7,772 nucleotides of DNA from an uncultured Campylobacter sp. (GTDB taxonomy: Bacteria > Campylobacterota > Campylobacteria > Campylobacterales > Campylobacteraceae), in assembly GCF_938045405.1 (NCBI RefSeq), contig NZ_CALIMW010000027.1, positions 1 through 7,772 on the forward strand, read 5' to 3'. Positions 1 to 5,700 of the stretch are shown in pieces. The notes below the pieces were generated by a model. That model had not been told where the DNA came from and did no database searches. It saw only the letters and a list, made by a program, of their open reading frames with translations. The number at the start of each line of letters is the position of its first letter. Positions within the stretch are counted from its first letter, which is position 1. The position numbers were made by a program, and so were the translations under genes.

Positions 1-149
1 AAGCCCACGTGGATCAGCACGTACTCGCCGACCGCCGCGGGCTCGGGGAGCAGATCCAAGCTCACGCCGCGGCGCACGCCCAGAGTCTCCACTGTTGCGA
101 AATTGTTTTCATCGATTGAGATGATTTTTGAAGGGATTGAAAGGCACAT
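1..149 (-). CDS. hypC: Hydrogenase maturation chaperone HypC (3' end outside window)
   Basis: HypC is a small chaperone that, with HypD, holds the Fe(CN)2CO group and passes it to the hydrogenase large subunit precursor. The visible 49 codons begin MCLSIPSKI; the invariant Cys2 is the iron ligand and the thiol that binds the client. They continue with VETLGVRRGVSLDLLPEPAAVGEYVLIHVG, split here only by description, which is the usual beta-barrel sequence including the GEYVLIHVG strand. The gene is cut by the window edge, so its end cannot be seen. The ATG at 149-147 shares one base with the hypB stop (TAATG), and AAGGA lies nine bases upstream inside hypB, so the two genes are probably translationally coupled. 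Identification is secure from the N-terminus and the context. Confidence 0.95.
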   Translation of the reverse strand, partial: MCLSIPSKIISIDENNFATVETLGVRRGVSLDLLPEPAAVGEYVLIHVG

Positions 150-970
150 TAACGAAATTCCTTCTTGTATTGTAGGAATTTCAGCCATTTCTCCACGCCC
201 TCGCCGCTTTTGCTATCAAGCGCGATGACATCGGCTTTCGGATTGAGTTTGTGCACTTCGCGCACTACCTCCTGTATATCGAAGTCAAAATGCGGTAGTA
301 GCGCGGTTTTAGTGATTACGACGCAGTCTGCGCGGCGAAATATCACGGGGTATTTTGCGATCTTATCACTACCCTCGGGCACGCTTAGAAGCACTACGTT
401 CAGGTGCGCGCCTACGTCAAATGCTGCAGGGCAGACGAGGTTTCCGACGTTTTCTATGAAAACCAGATCTAAATTTTTAGTATCGATGTGATGAAGCCCC
501 TCGTGGACCATAAAGGCGTCCAGATGGCAGGTCTCGCCGGTGCTGATTTGATGGGCCTGTGCGCCCGTTTTTATGATACGATCGGCATCGCGGTTAGTCT
601 CCAGATCACCCTCGATGACGCCGATTTTAAATTTGCCGCTTTTGATAGTGGCCTCAAGTAGCGTCGTCTTGCCGCTACCGGGGCTGCTCATCAAATTTAG
701 ACATAAAATTTTATCCTCATCCAGATGGGCTCTGTTGTGAGCGGCCTCCTCGTCGTTGGCGCTTAAAATTTTACTCATCACCTCGATCGTCTTGGCGTCG
801 CTGATAGCGACATTTGCGTGGATATGATCGTGCGCGTCGTGCTCGTGATCGACCCCAGCCTCATGCATATGGGCGTGGGAGTGGACGGTGCCGTCCGCGT
901 GGGTATGGAGATGCTCGTGCGAATGAGCGTCATGAGTATGGCCTACTGAACAGCCGCAATCTTTACACAT
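149..970 (-). CDS. hypB: Hydrogenase nickel incorporation GTPase HypB
   Basis: HypB is a cytoplasmic SIMIBI-class GTPase that, with HypA, inserts nickel into the [NiFe]-hydrogenase large subunit. The 273 residues begin MCKDCGCS, the CxxCGC high-affinity nickel site. Residues 11-51 follow with 16 histidines, a nickel-binding or storage tail of the nickelin type. The G domain holds the P-loop SSPGSGKT (95-102), EGDLETNRDADR (120-131), the metal-site Cys-His in TGETCHLDA (C148, H149), and ENVGNLVCPA with C180. The guanine-specificity motif is odd: ITKTALLP (219-226) has Ala223 where NKxD or SKxD carries Asp. The start is supported by AAGGA six bases upstream and by the family N-terminus. The stop overlaps the hypC start. 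The 750-base gap upstream suggests its own promoter rather than cotranscription with nikR. Family assignment is very secure. Confidence 0.98.
   Translation of the reverse strand: MCKDCGCSVGHTHDAHSHEHLHTHADGTVHSHAHMHEAGVDHEHDAHDHIHANVAISDAKTIEVMSKILSANDEEAAHNRAHLDEDKILCLNLMSSPGSGKTTLLEATIKSGKFKIGVIEGDLETNRDADRIIKTGAQAHQISTGETCHLDAFMVHEGLHHIDTKNLDLVFIENVGNLVCPAAFDVGAHLNVVLLSVPEGSDKIAKYPVIFRRADCVVITKTALLPHFDFDIQEVVREVHKLNPKADVIALDSKSGEGVEKWLKFLQYKKEFR
159..163 (-). promoter_or_regulatory. Shine-Dalgarno of hypC inside hypB
   Basis: Read on the minus strand, AAGAAGGA ends nine bases before the hypC ATG and lies in the last codons of hypB. It supports the chosen hypC start and reinitiation or coupling at TAATG. 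Confidence 0.75.
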
Positions 971-976
971 TTTTTA

Positions 977-981
977 TCCTT
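977..981 (-). promoter_or_regulatory. Shine-Dalgarno of hypB
   Basis: The minus strand reads AAGGATAAAAA then ATG, so AAGGA sits six bases from the start codon. This fixes the hypB start at 970. Confidence 0.8.
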
Positions 982-1001
982 GGAAAATAAATTTTGCGCG
1001 T

Positions 1002-1050
1002 AAAATACCACGTTTTTGCTTTAAACGGCGTAAATTTGATAAATTTTATA
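1002..1050 (-). promoter_or_regulatory. Candidate hypB promoter region
   Basis: Two -10-like hexamers face hypB on the minus strand: TATAAA (1050-1045) within GATATAAAATTT, and TATTTT (1007-1002) preceded by TGG, as in an extended -10. Neither has a convincing -35, which is common for Campylobacter sigma-70 promoters. The surrounding AT-rich motifs make chance matches likely. A separate promoter is expected because nikR ends 750 bases upstream. Confidence 0.3.
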
Positions 1051-1150
1051 TCGAAGTGCAAAATTTTATGAAATTTAATGAGGCTTGAAATTTACGTGCT
1101 TCGTTTTCGTCTAAATTTAGTGCGCTGCTTGCGAAGGCTCGACGCAAAAT

Positions 1151-1182
1151 TTTAAAGCTCGCGAGCAAAGCGCTGCTTTAAA
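1151..1182. repeat. Inverted repeat TTTAAAGC / GCTTTAAA
   Basis: Perfect 8-base arms TTTAAAGC (1151-1158) and GCTTTAAA (1175-1182) enclose 16 bases. The overlapping GCTCGCGAGC is itself a 10-base palindrome. It could form a hairpin on transcripts of either strand. It is not followed by a proper U-run, so a terminator role is doubtful. Confidence 0.35.
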
Positions 1183-1660
1183 TTTAATCGCCTGCTCGCA
1201 GATTGCAGAGCCGTACGCCGTAAATTTAGATATCGTAGCTCACAACGGCTCAAAATAAACTAAAGATCGCCGTAGATAGGGGCGCGAAATTCAGGGCTTG
1301 CGAGCGGATTTTATCCCGGTGTTCTACAATCTCGCGCGTGCTCTCTCCGGCGTGCCGAACATCGTCGCGGCAGCCGTTTTCATATCGATTTTACGCTAAC
1401 TCGGGCTTTACAAATACGGCATGAAAATGCGGCTCCTTATAAAATTTAGTCGCTAGCTGTACCGATCTCGCGCCAGTGCGTAAATTTCAACCCGCGACAA
1501 GAGCGCTTTTGATTAAAATTTATAAAATTTCGCGCTTTCGTTTGCCGCGTAAATTTAAACAAATTTTATTTGCACGCCTTGCGCAGCCGGCCCCGCCCGA
1601 ATTTGCTACTTGACCTCAAAATCGCGCTGCACAACTCGCAAAAGTCGTGCCGAAGCTGCG

Positions 1661-1690
1661 TTTAAATTTAAAAGCGCGTAAATTTCGCGC
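1661..1690 (-). terminator. Possible rho-independent terminator of nikR
   Basis: About 30 bases past the nikR stop, the minus strand reads GCGCG, a 7-base loop AAATTTA, CGCGC, then TTTTAAATTT. The stem is short but entirely G-C and is followed by a T-rich tract. An alternative pairing with GCGCGT at 1696-1691 gives a six-base stem with a longer loop. Similar motif combinations recur by composition, so this is a moderate call. Confidence 0.4.
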
Positions 1691-1721
1691 GACGCGCTGT
1701 TTTCAAAAACATGCAAAAGCC

Positions 1722-2153
1722 CTACGCTTCGGTGATAACCGCCTTTACGAGCTTGGAAAATTTCACCCCTTTTAGCGCGCCGATTTTGGCGCTGAGCCGC
1801 TCGATCTTTGAAATTTTATCACGCATCGTGATCTCCTCGAAACAGTGGCGCTCGTCGATGTGGAAGTGGCTAGTACTGACGATGGTGACGTTTGCGTGGT
1901 GCTCGATCTCTACGAGCTGCTCGATCAGATCGCTTTGGTGATGATCGTAAGCGATGCAAAGCACGCCCACGCAGTCATCCTCGCCATCTCCATGAAGCAC
2001 GCCCTCGACCATCTTTTCCCGGATCAGATCGCGGATAAACTCACTGCGGCTTAGGTACTGCTTGGCGCGCACCATCTCATCGAGATCCTCAAAAAGCTTC
2101 GTCGGCAGCGAAATGCTAAATCTTACGGCGCTCTCTTTTTCCTCTTTTTTCAT
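1722..2153 (-). CDS. nikR: Nickel-responsive transcriptional regulator NikR
   Basis: NikR is a tetrameric ribbon-helix-helix regulator that binds DNA when loaded with Ni(II) and controls nickel uptake and nickel-enzyme genes. Numbered from the ATG at 2153 (143 residues), the N-terminus VRFSISLPTKLFEDLDEMV (10-28) then SRSEFIRDLIREK is the RHH domain. The C-terminal ACT-like domain carries all four nickel ligands: H85 in IEHHANV, then H96-x-H98-x5-C104 in SHFHIDERHC. This matches the E. coli H76, H87, H89, C95 spacing. Overall it resembles Helicobacter NikR (YDHHQ, GVKFSKL). An ATG at 2165 would add four residues, but no ribosome site precedes it, whereas AGGGGA lies just before the 2153 ATG. 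It sits alone between long spacers inside the hyp locus. Which genes it controls cannot be read from the sequence. Confidence 0.96.
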   Translation of the reverse strand: MKKEEKESAVRFSISLPTKLFEDLDEMVRAKQYLSRSEFIRDLIREKMVEGVLHGDGEDDCVGVLCIAYDHHQSDLIEQLVEIEHHANVTIVSTSHFHIDERHCFEEITMRDKISKIERLSAKIGALKGVKFSKLVKAVITEA

Positions 2154-2156
2154 AGC

Positions 2157-2162
2157 TCCCCT
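2157..2162 (-). promoter_or_regulatory. Shine-Dalgarno deciding the nikR start
   Basis: On the minus strand AGGGGA is followed by GCT and ATG. The spacing is shorter than usual, but the ATG at 2165 has only CATTCAAAATACGCGAA upstream with no purine-rich site, so the inner ATG is preferred. Confidence 0.45.
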
Positions 2163-2184
2163 CATTTCGCGTATTTTGAATGTA

Positions 2185-2190
2185 ATTTTA
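2185..2190 (-). promoter_or_regulatory. Candidate -10 element of nikR
   Basis: TAAAAT lies 31 bases before the nikR ATG on the minus strand, with a weak TTACTA 17 bases farther upstream. No classic NikR operator (GTATGA-N16-TCATAC) was found by eye nearby. A 15-base palindrome CTTTAAAATTTAAAG at 2239-2253 lies upstream and could be an operator or simply part of the AT-rich background. Confidence 0.25.
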
Positions 2191-2493
2191 CCGAAATTCC
2201 GCTCAAATAGTAAGAATTTTGCGCTAATTTGGCTTATTCTTTAAAATTTAAAGCTCCAAGGCACCGCGCTTATTTTGAAATTTTGCTCGCAGTTTCGCGT
2301 TGTATTTTAGTACTAGCGCGATGAAATTTACCGGTGCTACGTTATTTTAAATTCTACCGCGAGCTTGCGTCCAAATTTTAAGAGTCAGGCGCTAAATAGC
2401 GTCTTAGCTTGGGATCTGCGCAGTATTTAGCCACGCGCCGCGGTAGAATTTTGTATCGATCGCCGTAATAGCACGCGTGACGCTATGGCAGGC

Positions 2494-2526
2494 AACGGCG
2501 CGCCGTTAAATTTTAAAATTTTAACG
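2494..2526. repeat. Palindrome AACGGCGCGCCGTT plus adjacent inverted repeat
   Basis: A perfect 14-base palindrome (2494-2507) overlaps a second inverted repeat with arms CGTTAAA (2504-2510) and TTTAACG (2520-2526). On the plus strand the GC-rich palindrome is followed by AAATTTTAAAATTTT. It may be a structural element, a weak terminator or an operator; the sequence alone does not decide. Confidence 0.35.
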
Positions 2527-2742
2527 TTTCGGTTGTGACATATAGAGACGGTAAGGCGCAAATTTATTCGCTGATTTTGCGATTTTAGAAAAGCTAGCTG
2601 CGTGATTTTATCGCCGTAGCGTTAGAATTTACGCAAAGCGCAGGCAGGGCGCAGAGTTCATTAAATTTAGCGGCGAGATGAAACTAGTAAATTTTACAAA
2701 GAGCGAGCTTAACGGCTATAATTGCGTTTTTTGTGGACGAGC

Positions 2743-5700
2743 TTAGCGCGAAATTTCGCTTAGATACGCTGCGAGCTGCCCGTATGCGATGCCGCTGTCG
2801 TTGCAAGGAACGGTGCGATTTAGATGAAATTTTATCCCTCGCTCGCGCAGCTTCGCGCACGTAAGATTTAGAAGCGTGGCGTTTTGAAAGACTCCGCCGC
2901 TTAGCACGACCTCGAGCCCGAAGCCCTCCGCAAACTCCGCGATGAAATTTGCGATGGCGTTTATAAATTTCGTCGCGGCCAAGCGCGGCTCATCGCTCAA
3001 AGCCTGCAAAAACGCCTCTTCGTAATCGATCACGTAGCATTCGCCGCCAAAGCCCCGCGGCGCCTCGTCACCCGTAGAATTTGTCGTGGAATTTGACGCA
3101 GAATCCGCTACGCTCATCGATAAGTCATAATTGATTCCATACGCAGAATTTAAACTCCGAGTGTTTGTCGAATTCGGCGCGTATATAAAATTTTGCTCGG
3201 TATCGCCGATTGTGGAATTTGCCGCGGAATTTTCCGCGTCGCTAGCCGAGCTGCAAACGTTCGCGGCGTTCGTGGCTGCAAATCTTTCACCGCTATTAGA
3301 ATTCGTCGCGCGGCTATCGCGATTTATCGAGCCGCTAAAATTTTCCGCTATTCGCACCGCGGCATCGATAGAATTTCCTCTACAGACGCCGCTTTTATCC
3401 TCGCGTTCTGCACTGCAGATAGGATTTTTCGCCGCGCCAAATTTCTCGGGCATGCGCACCGCAGAGTCGATAGAGCTTTTTATCTTGTCAAAAATCCCCG
3501 CTTCGCTTGCCGCGCCCGCTTTTTTCAGCCTAAATTTATAGCTCTGCTCGCAGCCGTCGATATATAGGTTCTCAAGTCGCATGCCCGCTTCGCCGTCAAA
3601 GCTGACGGCTCGTAGATCGCAAATAATCGCTGCAAACGCGTCGAATAGCCGCCCTAGCGAGCTTGAGCGGACGGCACGCGGCGCGATTTTTTCTAAATTT
3701 GCTACTTCGCTCGCGCTAAATTTTGCTAAAAACTCGCGCGCAGCGTCCTTTGCATTAAATTTAAATATGAGCGCGAGCGCAAGCTTGTAGATGTTTTTGA
3801 TCGCATTCTCGCCGCCGATAAGCGCGATCTCGTCGAATTTTGCGACGCGACGATAGCCGTGCGGGTCAAACACCATCACCTCGCCGCCCCAGATCGTGCC
3901 GTCCGTACCATAGCCGGTGCCGTCGAAGCAGAAGCCAAGGTATTTTTTGCCGCTGCCTAACAGCTCATCTTGCGCCAGATTCGACACCAGATGCGCGAAA
4001 TGGTGCTGGTAGCGGATCACGGGGTATCCGCGCTGCTCGAAAAATCGCGTGTGTGAAAACTGCGGGTGCAGATCCGCGATGACGGCGTCGAATTTCAGCT
4101 CGTAGGCGCGCACGAACATATCCAAAAGCGCAAAAAATCGCTCATTCGTGGCGACATTTTTAAGATCGCCGATGTAGGGCGAGATGAAAATTTGCCCGTC
4201 TTTGTAGATCGCAAACTGATTTTTCAGCTCCGCTCCGAGCGCCAGGAAAGTGCCTTTTAGCCGGAATTTGCTAGGGAAAATTTTTGGATTCATTCCGCGA
4301 GATGTTCGCAAAAATAGCGCGCGATTTAAAATTCCGCTCGCTTGATCGTTCGCGCTTTTGAAATTTAACGCTGCGACGCCGTTTTTAAAATTTAATGTTG
4401 TGTCCTGGCTGCCTGGGGTCGCGCCTCGCTTGCTATTTGAAGTCGCAAAGTGCTCGCTATCCGGGACTGCGATATTATGCATGACTTCGCTTGACGCCGC
4501 TACGTCGCTTTTTAAATTTGAAGGTGCGGCGCCAAATTTATCGCTCAATGTTACCGCGCCCTGCTCGCCTTTTGCTTTTTTGAAATTTTTCGCGTTCTCG
4601 GGGCTGCGGCGCTTCATATCAATCAATGCCACGCCGTTTTTAAAATTTAAAGATGCATCGTCGAGTTCATCGTTTGATGCCACGACGTTGTGCCCGTCAT
4701 CCGAGAGCGCGTCACAACTATCTATCGCCGCATCGGCGCTTTCATCGGCTGCCGCCGCATCGCAGATGCTACCTAGTGCGGCGCTTTCTTGCTCGTTTTT
4801 TGCTTTTTTGAATAAATTCTGCGAATTTTTTAGCTCGCAAACGGCTACTTGCGAGCTTTGCAGACCTTCACTCGGATCGCACTTCGAGCCTTGCTTGGAA
4901 TTTGCCCGTTTCAGATCATCGCTTTTCGAGTTTGACGTATTTTCATTCGGCTGCCGCTTTATAATCACGTTCAAATCGGACTTCGTATCGATCGAGGGAA
5001 GCGACATAGCATGCGGTGCTTCAAAATTTTGCGCCATATTCTCGCTGTGAGCCCGGGTCTCAAGCGTGTATATATCGTGCGTGCGATCGTTTGCCTTCGC
5101 GCTTACAGCTTCTTTTTTAAATTCCTGCAAAAACGCGATACTATCGTCGCTCGGCGTTAAAATTTCGCGATTATTGTCCAGGTAAAACGAGATGACGCCG
5201 CCCAGCTTCGCGCGCAACTCCTCGCTGCTAAAAATAATGGGCTCGCTGCTGATATTGGCGCTAGTAGCGACAATCGGGCGATCAAAGTATTCAAAAAGCA
5301 GCAGATGCACGCCGGTGTTGGCTATGAAAATGCCGATTTTATTAAGGTTCGGCGCCACGCTTGGAGCGATAAAAATCGCGCCTGCTCTAAAAATCGCCGA
5401 AAAGCTTGCGGGCAAACGCACGAAATCGCCCTCGCTATCGGAATGGGCGCCGTGTACGCGCGCCGTGCACGCCTGTGCAGAGCATGAACCTTGCAAATTT
5501 ATCGTCTGTTGCGGACTCGGCTCGCTCGCCGAACGCTGCAAATCTGCCTTATTTGCAGCATGTCGCAAGCTCTGAATATTCGCCGAATTTTGCGAAATAG
5601 ACTCGTCCGTCGCAAGCCGAAAATCAGGCTCATTCGCCGCGCATTGCGAGTCTTGGCTATCCACTGCGGACTGTAAATTTAACTCATTAGTCGTATGTCG

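Larger units (their letters stand above)
971..1721. other. Spacer between nikR and hypB, no gene seen
   Basis: About 750 bases without a supportable gene. Stops are frequent in all frames and no open frame resembles a known protein; the few short ORFs, such as a 19-codon minus-strand one near 1330-1390, lack ribosome binding sites. The stretch has 18 copies of AAATTT by hand count, often as TAAATTTA. It also contains the candidate terminator of nikR, the candidate hypB promoters and an inverted repeat at 1151-1182. Whether any part is a decayed gene cannot be told by eye. Confidence 0.6.
2166..2742. other. Spacer between hypF and nikR, no gene seen
   Basis: A 577-base stretch with no supportable gene in any frame. 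It holds nine AAATTT copies by hand count, the nikR promoter candidate, a palindrome at 2239-2253 and an inverted-repeat cluster at 2494-2526. No clear terminator follows hypF; the T-run near 2727-2732 is on the plus strand and so would not serve hypF. Confidence 0.55.

Noticed and set aside
1290..1440. Possible decayed gene in the nikR-hypB spacer
   Set aside because: Short peptides such as VFYNLARALSGVPNIV can be read on the plus strand, but no family is recognisable and stops soon interrupt every frame.
4358..5050. 230-codon plus-strand open frame
   Set aside because: Antisense to HypF insert C; its translation is low-complexity and mirrors the repeats (for example ATPFLKF twice). The minus frame carries real HypF domains on both sides, so this is a shadow.
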